Below are positions 1 through 7,776 of a stretch of DNA of 39,695 nt, piece by piece. The translations under genes and the position numbers were made by a program. A model generated the notes under the pieces. The model had not been told where the DNA came from and made no database searches. It saw nothing but the letters and a program-made list of their open reading frames with translations. Positions within the stretch are counted from its first letter, which is position 1. Each line of letters opens with the position of its first letter. This DNA comes from Desulfurococcales archaeon (GTDB lineage Archaea > Thermoproteota > Thermoprotei_A > Sulfolobales > Acidilobaceae), in contig WAOT01000053.1 of NCBI GenBank assembly GCA_015521115.1, positions 1 through 39,695 of the forward strand. The letters are read 5' to 3'.

Positions 1-686
1 ATCTTATACCCGGTGGAGTGTTCGTAATGCTATATATCCTACACGTGCTCCATTTATATGGTACAGGATTGTGGCACGATTTCAGGTCATTATCGATCTT
101 GTTTTCTAATAGGCTGGGTTTGAGATTTATAAATGGGTTGAGTCCGGTGTTTTTGATAGTATATATAATAATGGTAGATAATTTCATTAAAGATATCATT
201 GTGAAAATGTCGGGGACTGGCAGGGATTTCTTTAGGAAGGTCGTGTTCAAGGTTGACATGTCAGACCCGTTGATCCTCGTAGGGAGGATATCTTTAACAT
301 ATTTTATTGCATTGGTTTTGATAGTACCGCTTTTTAAGGATATGTTGGTTAATTCTATTGGATACATGCGTGCGCCGGGAAGTGTTTTCCATTTTGCTAT
401 TACACTATACTCGCTTGTATTAGGATGGGCTGAGGAGTCAAGTTTGTTGTCTCTTATTATAGGGGTTGCCTCGTGGGGGATTGGTTTGTGGAGTTATTTA
501 GGTATGTTATACTACGTGGCTGGGGTTAGGGGACTTGATGTTAATCCTGCCTCTATTGTCAAATCACTAATCATTTTATTTTTAATAGTTTTGATTGAGT
601 CTTTCCTCATAGCGTTCTTTTACCTATCAGCCCTAGTGTCGGGTGCTATGACCTTTTACACGATTAAGTTGGCAGGTGTCTCGTAG
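1..686 (+). CDS. Membrane protein, 5' end outside the window; possible ABC transporter permease
   Basis: The reading frame is open to the left edge of the window (codons before the GTG at 18 have no stop), so the gene very probably starts upstream and is partial here. What is visible is strongly hydrophobic, with about five membrane segments, separated by short charged loops, and no soluble domain. It ends 15 nt before an ABC ATPase gene on the same strand, and the ATPase has its own ribosome binding site, which suggests a two-component ABC transporter in which this is the membrane subunit. I do not recognise a family from sequence, so the substrate is unknown. The gene is more AT-rich than the genes after 1650. 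Confidence 0.6.
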   Translation, partial: LIPGGVFVMLYILHVLHLYGTGLWHDFRSLSILFSNRLGLRFINGLSPVFLIVYIIMVDNFIKDIIVKMSGTGRDFFRKVVFKVDMSDPLILVGRISLTYFIALVLIVPLFKDMLVNSIGYMRAPGSVFHFAITLYSLVLGWAEESSLLSLIIGVASWGIGLWSYLGMLYYVAGVRGLDVNPASIVKSLIILFLIVLIESFLIAFFYLSALVSGAMTFYTIKLAGVS

Positions 687-701
687 GAGGGGTGGAATTC
701 T

Positions 702-1355
702 ATGCAAACGCTTGTGACGGTTGAAGATCTTTATCTGAGCTATCCACTGGCTAGCGGGATTAGAGTTATGGTGTTGAGAGGAGTCTCTTTTACCGCGGGT
801 AGAAGCGGGTTATTGGCCCTCGTCGGGCCTAGCGGGAGCGGTAAGACTAGCCTGATCAGGGTACTATTAGGACTTAAAGAGCCGGACGCGGGGCTCGTAA
901 GGGTTTTGGGCATGATCCCCTGGGAGGAGCATAAGAAGGTTAGACGAAATATCGGGTATCTGAGCCAGGAAGGTCTACTGGTTCCCTGGCTGTCCATTTG
1001 GGAGAATATAATGTTATACTTGGTTGGCCGTGGAAAGAGTGTTGAAGGTAGGAGAGATAGAATCATGGAGTATGCTAGGGTGCTAGATATTGAGAAAGTA
1101 ATACACAAGAAGCCACCGCAGCTTAGTGGTGGTGAGCAGAGAAGGGCTGAACTGCTATTGGCGCTCTCTGACGATAATCCTATATATGTGCTTGATGAGC
1201 CGACAGCAATGGTGGATAGAGAAAGAGCTTCAAGTATAATTAAACTTTTAAAAAGTATCTCGGAGGAGCGATTAGTTATAACGGCGACACATGACCCGTG
1301 GCTCGTCGATGCAGCCGACATAACCGTCGATCTCGGTTCTTACGCTCATAGATAA
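702..1355 (+). CDS. ABC transporter ATP-binding protein
   Basis: A 217-residue ABC ATPase that would energise the membrane protein encoded just upstream. Seen directly: Walker A GPSGSGKTS (about residues 42-50), a Q-loop region around LSQEG, the ABC signature LSGGEQRR (about 141-148), Walker B IYVLDEPT (about 160-167) and a switch histidine in ATHDP. The length is normal for a stand-alone transporter ATPase of the LolD/MacB-like or drug-export type, but the motifs do not fix the substrate. The ATG at 702 is preceded by GGAGGGG about 10 nt upstream. The spacing of 15 nt from the membrane gene indicates an operon. Confidence 0.9.
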   Translation: MQTLVTVEDLYLSYPLASGIRVMVLRGVSFTAGRSGLLALVGPSGSGKTSLIRVLLGLKEPDAGLVRVLGMIPWEEHKKVRRNIGYLSQEGLLVPWLSIWENIMLYLVGRGKSVEGRRDRIMEYARVLDIEKVIHKKPPQLSGGEQRRAELLLALSDDNPIYVLDEPTAMVDRERASSIIKLLKSISEERLVITATHDPWLVDAADITVDLGSYAHR

Positions 1356-1558
1356 TATTGCTCTCGGAGTCCCGTTCAAATACCTTAAGGAGAAAGATAT
1401 ATTCCTATTAAAAAGCGTGTTGTAGTCCACTGGATCTCACCCTCTGCACTTCCTAGTGTACGCGCCATGAGACGGACAACCCTAGACCCCTTCTTCCAGA
1501 CCGTGCGTCATACGGGGCAGAGATATATTATGTGAAGGGGTTGAGCCCCTCTAAGACT

Positions 1559-1571
1559 CTATATAATATAT
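1559..1571 (+). promoter_or_regulatory. Probable TATA box for the top6BA operon
   Basis: CTATATAATATAT is a strong archaeal TATA element. A start of transcription about 25 nt downstream (near 1590) leaves a leader of 50-70 nt before the likely top6B start. Just upstream lies a perfect 5-bp stem, AGGGG (1536-1540) with CCCCT (1546-1550), in the place where the BRE would be; its role is unknown. The position of this box inside the longest possible top6B frame argues against a start at 1532. The rest of the gap 1356-1531 shows no convincing gene. Confidence 0.5.
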
Positions 1572-1657
1572 TTCTCCCGGGGAGCCCCCCACCCTTTTGG
1601 GGTACTAGCTTGGCCAGATCCCTGACGAAGGGTAAAACAGTGGGGAGCACTGTCACA

Positions 1658-3307
1658 GTGGACAGTCAAGAGCAGTATAAGCAGATGAATGTAGCCGAGT
1701 TCTTCGCAAAGAACAGGCAGATAGCCGGGTTCACAAACCCTACGAGGGCGGTCTACCAGACGATTAGGGAGCTCGTCGAGAACTCCCTTGACGCTACTGA
1801 CGTCTACGGGATACTCCCCACGGTCTATATTAAGATTGAGTACGACGAGGAGCTTGAGGAGGCCAACGACTTCCCCCGCAAGTTCCTCTCGATAACAGTG
1901 GAGGACAACGGTGTCGGTGTGCCCCCGACAGTTATAGCGAACGCCTTCGGCAGGGTGCTCTATAGTAGTAAGTACGTGAACAGGCAGACGAGGGGTATGT
2001 ACGGTCTCGGTGTTAAGGCTGCTGTTCTGTACGGGCAGCTCACTACGGGTAGGCCTGTGGAGGTGGTAAGCAGCACTAAGAGCAGCGACTACGTTTACGC
2101 TAAGACCATCTACATAGATATACAGAAGAACGAGCCCAGAGTTGTGGAGGAGGTGCAGTGGAGGAAGAGGAGCGGGTGGCATGGGACTAGGGTCAGGATA
2201 AGGCTTGAAGGGCGCTGGAGCAGTGCTAAGGGGAGGGTTCTAGAGTACATTAGGAGGACGGCGATCATAGCCCCCTACGCTGAGATCTACTTCGAAACAC
2301 CCGAGGGAGAGATCTTCGTGTTCCCCCGGATGACGACTAAGCTGCCGCCACCCCCTAAGGAGGCTAAACCCCACCCTCACGGGGTTGATGTGGAGCAGAT
2401 GAGGATGATCATATCAGCGACCCGGGCTGACCGCCTCTACCAAGTCCTAGTACAGGAGTTCCAGAGCGTCGGTGAGATCACCGCTAAGAGGTTCCTGGAG
2501 GAGGCGGGCTTTGACCCGAACATGAACCCCAAGCTCCTACTCAAGATGAAGAATGAGCTGGTAAGGCTAGTAAATGCTATGAAGAGCTATGGAAAGTTCC
2601 GTGCCCCGAGGAGCGACCACCTAAGCCCGATAGGTGAGGACTTAATCGTATTGGGCCTTAGGAGGATGTTCAACCCCGATTTCGCCGCCGCGGTGACCAG
2701 AACCCCTAAGGCCTACAGCGGGCACAGCTTTATCGTTGAGGCCGGTATAGCGTATGGGGGCGGAATACCGGTAAGGGATGAGCCCCTCCTACTCAGGTAT
2801 GCCAACAAGATCCCACTCTTATACGAGGAGAAGGAGGGCGTGATCTATAAGGTCGTGAGCCAGATAAACTGGGCCCAGTACAACGTCAAGTTCCCAGCAC
2901 CCCTTGTAGTATTAGTCCACATAGCGAGCACGAGAGTCCCCTACAAGGGCGTGGGGAAGGAGAGTATAGGAGACGTGCCCGAGATAGAGAAGGAGATCAA
3001 GATAGCCGTGAGGGAGGTCGCCAGGAAGCTGAGGCTATACCTGAGCAGGAAGAGGAGGGAGGAGGAGGCGAGGAAGAGGATAATCACGATATCGAAGTAC
3101 ATCCCAGAGATAGCCAGGAGCCTAGCAACGATCCTCAAACCACCCGAGAAGTGGGAGCCGCCGAGGCCGGAAGAGGAGGAGGAGCTTAAGAAGGCCCTAG
3201 TAAGACTAGTCGCTAAGCACATCGAGATCCCCAAGGTCGATGGTAGGGAGGAAGAGGAGCCCGAGAAGATCGTTGAGAGCGTGATCGAGGCGGTGAAAGT
3301 GGCCTAA
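1658..3307 (+). CDS. top6B: DNA topoisomerase VI subunit B (GHKL ATPase)
   Basis: ATP-binding subunit of the type IIB topoisomerase VI, which with subunit A passes one duplex through another to relax supercoils and decatenate chromosomes. Numbered from GTG 1658 (549 residues): N-box ENSLDATD at 41-48, DNGVGVP at 83-89, GLGVK at 116-120, and a switch-lysine region VPYKGVGKE in the transducer. The family length is about 530, which fits. The frame is open from 1532, but that stretch would contain the TATA box; starts at GTG 1640 or 1658 place the conserved VAEFF motif the right distance from the N-terminus, and I prefer 1658. The gene ends 24 nt before top6A. The C-terminal tail is Glu/Lys rich. 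Function is certain, start is not. Confidence 0.95.
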   Translation: MDSQEQYKQMNVAEFFAKNRQIAGFTNPTRAVYQTIRELVENSLDATDVYGILPTVYIKIEYDEELEEANDFPRKFLSITVEDNGVGVPPTVIANAFGRVLYSSKYVNRQTRGMYGLGVKAAVLYGQLTTGRPVEVVSSTKSSDYVYAKTIYIDIQKNEPRVVEEVQWRKRSGWHGTRVRIRLEGRWSSAKGRVLEYIRRTAIIAPYAEIYFETPEGEIFVFPRMTTKLPPPPKEAKPHPHGVDVEQMRMIISATRADRLYQVLVQEFQSVGEITAKRFLEEAGFDPNMNPKLLLKMKNELVRLVNAMKSYGKFRAPRSDHLSPIGEDLIVLGLRRMFNPDFAAAVTRTPKAYSGHSFIVEAGIAYGGGIPVRDEPLLLRYANKIPLLYEEKEGVIYKVVSQINWAQYNVKFPAPLVVLVHIASTRVPYKGVGKESIGDVPEIEKEIKIAVREVARKLRLYLSRKRREEEARKRIITISKYIPEIARSLATILKPPEKWEPPRPEEEEELKKALVRLVAKHIEIPKVDGREEEEPEKIVESVIEAVKVA

Positions 3308-3331
3308 CTCCCTTTATGGAGGTGGTAAGCC

Positions 3332-5263
3332 GTGGCCGCTCCAATCCCGAGCGATAAGATAGATATGGAGGCTAGGAGGAGGGCGACAAGGATCCTGCAT
3401 GAAAGGTTCATGGAGATAGCCGAGAAGATCATGAGGGGAGAGCCCCCGGAGCTGAAGATCCCCAAGAGGACACTGGCTAACGTCCGCTTCGACCCCGAGA
3501 GGGGCATACTGGTAATGGGGGAGGGCTACATAACTAGAGAGTTCCTAAACATGGCAGAGGCTAGGAGGTTCATGCAGACCCTCCTAATGGCAGCAATAAT
3601 ATACCAGGCGCTCGTGGAGAACGAGTACCCGACAATAAGAGACCTCTACTACAGGGGTAAGCACACAATCGTGTACCGAGACCTGAAGGGCAGGCTAAGG
3701 CAGGAGAACACATGGGATGAGCAGAGCGAGAGCGACGCAGCGATAAGGGATGTTGAGGTCTTCACAGGCCTCCTGAGAGAGGACATGCTCATCCTGAGCA
3801 AGGAGAAGGGTAAAGTAGTGGGGCGCATGAGGATTAGGAGCGGCGACGACGTGATAGACCTCAGCAGGCTGGGCCACGGGGCATACGCGATAGAGAGCAC
3901 CCCCGACCTCATCGAGTTTGTCGATGTGGACGCAGAGTTTGTCCTCGTAGTGGAGAAGGACGCAGTGTTCCAGCAGCTGCATAGGGTAAAGTTCTGGGAC
4001 AAGTACAAGGCAATACTAGTCACAGGCGCAGGCCAGCCTGACAGGGCGACAAGGAGGTTCGTGCGGAGGCTAAACGAGGAGCTAGGCCTCCCAGTATACA
4101 TACTAACAGACTCCATACCAGCAGACGAGCTCGTCATACTAAGAGACCCCAGCCTAGGCACAGTAATGGGTGGTGTCGAGGATCTCCTCTCAACATACTT
4201 TACCGGGGGCGAAAGGGAGTGGGCTGTGGTTGAAGGTCTAGAAGTCCCAGCACTAAACCCAGCAACTGGTAAGATAACGTGGAGCCCGGTAGGCTACATC
4301 TACCGCCACTACATAGAGGACACGATCCTAAAAATGGAGATAGAGAACCGCGGAACCGTTAGAGTAACCAAAGCACACTCCCTCTTCCTTTACAGAAACG
4401 GCCGCATAACAGTCGCACCCGCAAGCAGTATAAAACCAGGAGACTTGATCGTAGTCGCATCAAAACTCCCACCGCTCGGAGACCTAGGAGTAAGCCTCAG
4501 CCGAACACTAGAAAGAATAGAAACCAATGGAGACAGGTACCATCTCGCATTTAACAATACTCTAGAGGCCAAAGCACTCTTCAACAAGCTACTGTCAACA
4601 GGCTTACACCCGACCGTAGATGAAGGTAGTGGGGAGACTCTCATCAGCCTAGACCACCTCCCCCTACAGCTCTCAGCAGCCGCGGGAGGATCGCCCGTTG
4701 GAAGCGGAGTCCGCCTAACCCCTAAGACCCTAGTGTCGGGGCACAGGGGATGGGGGGACATAGAGTTCGCCCGGGTTCTAAGCGTTGAAGAGGAGGACTA
4801 CCAGGGCTACGTTTACGACTTCATGGTGCCAGAGGGCAACTCCTTCGTAGGAGGCTACGGAATAGTCTACCACAACAGTGACCCATACGGGTTCTACATC
4901 TACAGTGTATACAAGGTCGGGAGCATACAGCTAAGCTATGAGAGCGAGAGGCTCGCAACACCAAAAGCACGCTTCCTAGGAGTGAGCATGACCGACATCT
5001 TCGGAGGCCCAGGCAAGAAGCCGTGGCTGAGCGAGAGGGAGAGGAAGAACTTCATAATCCGCGCAACAGACAGGGACATCAAGAGGGCGAGGGAGCTCCT
5101 ATCCTACAGCTGGTTCCAGACCAAGAAGTGGAAGAGAGAGCTCAAAATATTCCTAAAGAAAAAGGCGAAGCTAGAGATAGAGGCCCTAGCCAGCAAAGGA
5201 CTAAAATTCCTCGCCTTCGAGTACATACCTCGGAAAATAGAGACCGGAGATTGGATAGAATAA
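3332..5263 (+). CDS. top6A: DNA topoisomerase VI subunit A precursor with an internal intein
   Basis: Spo11-related cleavage subunit of topoisomerase VI. The 643-residue precursor reads as an N-extein (1-260), a 255-residue intein (261-515) and a C-extein (516-643); the spliced product would be 388 residues, the normal family length. The winged-helix cleavage domain has RDLYYRG at 103-109, with Tyr107 the probable catalytic tyrosine by comparison with Spo11. The Toprim glutamate is in VVEKD (Glu208). The DxD metal motif is TD at 259-260 joined after splicing to SDPYG, so the intein splits it. GTG 3332 follows GGAGGTGG with proper spacing. It is co-transcribed with top6B. Without protein splicing the enzyme should be inactive. 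Confidence 0.95.
   Translation: MAAPIPSDKIDMEARRRATRILHERFMEIAEKIMRGEPPELKIPKRTLANVRFDPERGILVMGEGYITREFLNMAEARRFMQTLLMAAIIYQALVENEYPTIRDLYYRGKHTIVYRDLKGRLRQENTWDEQSESDAAIRDVEVFTGLLREDMLILSKEKGKVVGRMRIRSGDDVIDLSRLGHGAYAIESTPDLIEFVDVDAEFVLVVEKDAVFQQLHRVKFWDKYKAILVTGAGQPDRATRRFVRRLNEELGLPVYILTDSIPADELVILRDPSLGTVMGGVEDLLSTYFTGGEREWAVVEGLEVPALNPATGKITWSPVGYIYRHYIEDTILKMEIENRGTVRVTKAHSLFLYRNGRITVAPASSIKPGDLIVVASKLPPLGDLGVSLSRTLERIETNGDRYHLAFNNTLEAKALFNKLLSTGLHPTVDEGSGETLISLDHLPLQLSAAAGGSPVGSGVRLTPKTLVSGHRGWGDIEFARVLSVEEEDYQGYVYDFMVPEGNSFVGGYGIVYHNSDPYGFYIYSVYKVGSIQLSYESERLATPKARFLGVSMTDIFGGPGKKPWLSERERKNFIIRATDRDIKRARELLSYSWFQTKKWKRELKIFLKKKAKLEIEALASKGLKFLAFEYIPRKIETGDWIE
4112..4876 (+). mobile_element. 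Intein in Top6A, inserted in the Toprim DxD motif
   Basis: An in-frame 255-residue protein-splicing element. The first residue is Ser261 (TCC at 4112), starting SIPADELVILRD, a block-A-like start. Block B is VTKAH with the T-x-x-H signature (Thr346, His349). Block F is VYDFMVPEGNSF, and the element ends with VYHN, that is penultimate His514 and terminal Asn515, followed by Ser as the +1 extein residue. All residues for standard splicing are present, using Ser rather than Cys at both junctions. Between about residues 376 and 475 there is a roughly 100-residue linker without a recognisable LAGLIDADG motif, so the homing endonuclease appears lost or eroded. Exteins on both sides align with uninterrupted Top6A proteins from memory. 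Confidence 0.92.
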
Positions 5264-5275
5264 ATAGGGAGAACC

Positions 5276-5284
5276 CTTAAAAAG
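5276..5284 (+). promoter_or_regulatory. Possible TATA box downstream of top6A
   Basis: CTTAAAAAG has TATA-box character and lies just after the top6A stop at 5263. A transcript beginning about 25 nt later would cover the small open frame at 5361. Evidence is by motif and spacing only. Confidence 0.3.
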
Positions 5285-5360
5285 CCCTGAGAACACTTTC
5301 AAATGACGGGGTCTGTTTGCGTCCTGGTAAGCGTACAGTCCCAGTAAGGGGGGGTCAAGT

Positions 5361-5489
5361 ATGTTCCCAGACATGGGAGGGGCGATCGAGATAAGAATCC
5401 ATAAGGAAAGTAGCAAATACACGAAGGAAGGACACATAGAGATACATTTAGAATTAGATGATAAACCACTATGGGCTGCTGCAGTATAA
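5361..5489 (+). CDS. Possible small protein of 42 residues
   Basis: An ATG at 5361 opens a 42-codon frame that ends with TAA at 5487-5489. The ATG is preceded by a run of seven G about 6 nt upstream, in a string AGGGGGGGTC that would make a strong ribosome binding site, and by a TATA-like element at 5276-5284. The predicted protein is charged, alternating Ile/Glu/His/Lys in its middle (IEIRIHKESSKY), with no membrane segment and no Cys. I recognise no family. It could be a real small protein at the border of the AT-rich insert, a remnant of a longer gene, or chance. It partly fills the 307-nt gap between top6A and the ATPase gene; nothing else is evident there. Confidence 0.35.
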   Translation: MFPDMGGAIEIRIHKESSKYTKEGHIEIHLELDDKPLWAAAV

Positions 5490-5548
5490 GTCAGTTCCTA
5501 TTCTCATATCTAGTCCATTAAATGACCCCCTAAAGAACTCTTTTGGAG

Positions 5549-5557
5549 TATACTATA
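5549..5557 (+). promoter_or_regulatory. Possible TATA box of the ATPase-Toprim pair
   Basis: TATACTATA lies 14-22 nt before the ATG at 5571. The distance from the box centre to the ATG is about 18 nt, slightly short for a leaderless start, so either transcription starts within the first codons or the true start is a little downstream. Confidence 0.35.
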
Positions 5558-5570
5558 ACTACTGAAGTGT

Positions 5571-6686
5571 ATGGGGGTTTTAGGAACCTTGTCTGCTAAT
5601 CATGTAGTAAGTGTTAATCTGGGCGGCGTTCGAGGGTTAGAGGGCGAAGTAAGATTCTCTAATGGACTTAACATAATCCTCGGACCTAACAACTCGGGTA
5701 AAACATCAATTTTAGAAGCTCTTATGATATCTTATATTATGAATTTTGAGAATGTTGGAGTCGGGCTTCAGAAAATCATGGTTCAACAGGCTGCCAGAGG
5801 TAGTATGAAGCATGCCTTGGCTGATATCGTAGGGGACAAGCAAGCTAAACCATGTATTACCCTAAATGATAAAAGAAGAGTTTGTGTCTCTCTATCGAAA
5901 GAGTATAAGCTCGTTCCGGGTGTGTCGGGACTGGGAGAAGCTGTTACACTGGTTTTTCGTTCTGATAGTAGTTGTAATGTTAAGATAGATATCTCTAAAA
6001 CCGGAATAAAAGTAGATATAAAAGGTAAATGCAACGAAAAACCTCAATCCTTAGGATATCTCCCTACAGGGATACTACCTTATAATTTCTTTGACACACT
6101 TATCGGTTACATTAAAAGAACAGATCCTGGCAAACTTGAGGACATTGTACTCGAGCTCGGCAATGACAAGTATATAGTTGACCTTGGGATAGACCCGTGG
6201 CAAGAGGCAGTTGTTATTATGAGGAAATACGGGAATGGTAAGCCCCTAACGTTTTATTCTATAGGAAGAGGAGTACAAAGAGCTTTCATAATAATGACTC
6301 TTCTTAATCTATTCGATATTTCATTAATAGACGAAGTGGAGAGTGCAATGCACCCAGAACTTTTAAGATATCTCGGCTCGTATATTGCTAAAAGACTAAA
6401 AGGGGATAAGCAAATTATAATAACCAGCCAAAGCCTAGAAGCGTCAACAATTCTTGCCTCATCAATTTTAGATCCTTCTGATCCGACAGCGAATCGATCT
6501 ATACTTCTAGAAAGGGCTAGAGAAAAATGTATAGAAAAGCATGAAACTTATGATAACATATTTTCAATAATAATAATCACGAGGAAAGATAATAAAATAA
6601 AAAGTTTAGTGAAAAAAGGTTGTGATGCAATAATATATCTAGCCGGGACAAGAGATCCTAGGCTATCATATAGGTTGATGGAGTAA
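5571..6686 (+). CDS. ABC/OLD-type AAA_21-like ATPase, partner of a Toprim-like protein
   Basis: A 371-residue P-loop ATPase of the RecF/OLD class. Visible: Walker A GPNNSGKTS at 38-46; an ABC signature-like SIGRGVQR at 230-237; Walker B SLIDE at 251-255 with catalytic Glu255; MHPE with His261, as in OLD-type proteins; and TSQSLE at 285-290 in the H-loop position. The region between Walker A and signature is short (about 185 residues), with no long coiled coil, so it is not an SMC/Rad50. No nuclease domain is fused; the Toprim-like protein is encoded 15 nt downstream. In OLD, Gabija and PARIS defence systems such ATPases control a Toprim nuclease, so a defence role is an inference from this context. 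Codon and base use is AT-rich compared with flanking genes, suggesting transfer. Confidence 0.85.
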   Translation: MGVLGTLSANHVVSVNLGGVRGLEGEVRFSNGLNIILGPNNSGKTSILEALMISYIMNFENVGVGLQKIMVQQAARGSMKHALADIVGDKQAKPCITLNDKRRVCVSLSKEYKLVPGVSGLGEAVTLVFRSDSSCNVKIDISKTGIKVDIKGKCNEKPQSLGYLPTGILPYNFFDTLIGYIKRTDPGKLEDIVLELGNDKYIVDLGIDPWQEAVVIMRKYGNGKPLTFYSIGRGVQRAFIIMTLLNLFDISLIDEVESAMHPELLRYLGSYIAKRLKGDKQIIITSQSLEASTILASSILDPSDPTANRSILLERAREKCIEKHETYDNIFSIIIITRKDNKIKSLVKKGCDAIIYLAGTRDPRLSYRLME

Positions 6687-6701
6687 AAGAGGGGAGTATC
6701 T

Positions 6702-7406
6702 ATGGGTAGAAGTGCTCTCCTAATCGGTGAAGGATGTCTTGACATTGCCCTCGGTAAGGCAATTATAAAGAGAACAAAGTGGAGTCTTGTAGACTACATC
6801 ATAGCAGGAGGAGGCTTAGAGCCAATCAAGCAGGCTATAAGTTTAGTCGACCAAATCTCCACGTCTATAACCCCTATAGTTTTTATTGATTCAGATAATA
6901 GAATATTAGAAAAAATAGATAATATTAAAGAAAATTTTAAGAATATAGAAGAAAGATATTATTATGATAAAATTATAGGTTTAGTAATAAAAAAGGGAAG
7001 CTCAAAAATTCTAGTACTCTTTTGGCATGATTACAGTGACACTACATATGATGAGTGCGGAAGAATAGAGTGCCTACTCCATAATGCAATGGTAAAAACA
7101 CTCTTTTGCGGGTCTGATCCAGTGTCAGATGCTCTATTCTCATCATTTAATTGTTATAAATGTCCTTCAAATAAAGTAAAAAGTCAAAAAATATACAGAA
7201 AATTAACCATTATTTCTGTGCTTGCCGCTTGTGCGGGGTACGGAACGTTAGCATCGCTACCCGAGTATTATGGTGGCCATAGCACTTCCCTCCTAAATCC
7301 TCTTTGCGGTTTGCCAGCATATAAAATTATTAATGGTTTAGACAATATATTTAGATATAATGATATAAAAAAATATATTGAATTTCTGTCTTCATGGAAC
7401 GATTAG
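6702..7406 (+). CDS. Toprim-like (DUF3226-type) protein paired with the ATPase
   Basis: A 234-residue protein. The N-terminus ALLIGEGCLDIALGKAI carries a Toprim-like glutamate (Glu10) and Asp14, and PIVFIDSDNRI at 58-68 gives the DxD motif (Asp63, Asp65). LVLFWHDYSD followed by GRIECLLHNAM (about 104-130) resembles the conserved W/PDN plus G-x-(L/I)-E element of DUF3226 proteins. This assignment is by eye. Several Cys residues occur at 136, 151 and 154, possibly structural. The start at 6702 follows GAGGGG with good spacing, and the gene is 15 nt after the ATPase gene, so the two are one operon. Composition is very AT-rich; 6901-6960 has only 8 G/C in 60 bases. Likely an effector nuclease, though metal binding and nuclease activity are inferred. 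The last 4 bases overlap the convergent DUF1641 gene. Confidence 0.65.
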   Translation: MGRSALLIGEGCLDIALGKAIIKRTKWSLVDYIIAGGGLEPIKQAISLVDQISTSITPIVFIDSDNRILEKIDNIKENFKNIEERYYYDKIIGLVIKKGSSKILVLFWHDYSDTTYDECGRIECLLHNAMVKTLFCGSDPVSDALFSSFNCYKCPSNKVKSQKIYRKLTIISVLAACAGYGTLASLPEYYGGHSTSLLNPLCGLPAYKIINGLDNIFRYNDIKKYIEFLSSWND

Positions 7407-7774
7407 CTTCTCCCTAAAGCTTCCAGTATCATTATGAGCCTTGCTAGTCCTCTCGCTACTGTTGGATCCTTGAGCTTCGCTAGTGCTTGTGTGAGCGTTA
7501 TTGGTTCAGCAGGTTCCGTTAGGGCTTGGCTTATGTTTCCAATGGTATCCATTAGGGTGTCGAGCTTGTCGGCGAGCCTCATTGTGCCGGGCTGTATTAG
7601 TATGGCCATTAGCCTGTCTATTACGTCCTTGTCGGTTACTGCTATGAGTAGGTCTAGTAGGCCGCTCTCCTCGAGGTTCCCGAGGAGCTGGATCAGCTTC
7701 TCTACGGTCTCCTGTCCCTTCTCAGTGCTTAGGAACTCTAGGAGCCTCTCAACTGTCTCCACGTCCCTGCTCAT
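7403..7774 (-). CDS. DUF1641 family protein
   Basis: A 123-residue helical, soluble protein starting MSRDVETVERLL. Alternating helices with ESGLLDLLIAVTDKDVIDRL and later DPTVARGLARLI match the DUF1641 pattern, a small family repeatedly found beside sulfide:quinone oxidoreductases and formate dehydrogenases, probably as an accessory subunit or membrane-surface partner. ATG 7774 has GGGGTGG about 8 nt upstream and lies 2 nt after the stop of the oxidoreductase, so the two are translationally coupled. A longer frame runs up to 7846 but would lie inside the upstream gene. It is the last gene of the sulfur operon; its TAA overlaps the stop of the convergent Toprim-like gene. Confidence 0.8.
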   Translation of the reverse strand: MSRDVETVERLLEFLSTEKGQETVEKLIQLLGNLEESGLLDLLIAVTDKDVIDRLMAILIQPGTMRLADKLDTLMDTIGNISQALTEPAEPITLTQALAKLKDPTVARGLARLIMILEALGRS

Positions 7775-7776
7775 GC

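Noticed and set aside
740-1321. 193-codon open frame on the minus strand, antisense to the ABC ATPase
   Set aside because: A shadow frame: the plus-strand gene has all ABC motifs, and the antisense peptide is Ser/Thr/Leu-rich with no motif.
1467-1535. 22-codon frame from ATG 1467 before top6B
   Set aside because: No ribosome site, runs through the GC-rich leader region, no sign of coding bias.
1532-1657. Longer top6B N-terminus from GTG 1532
   Set aside because: It would translate the TATA box and adds 42 residues absent from the family.
5303-5347. 14-codon frame from ATG 5303, at leaderless distance from the TATA-like box 5276-5284
   Set aside because: Too short to judge; more likely part of the leader of the 42-residue frame.
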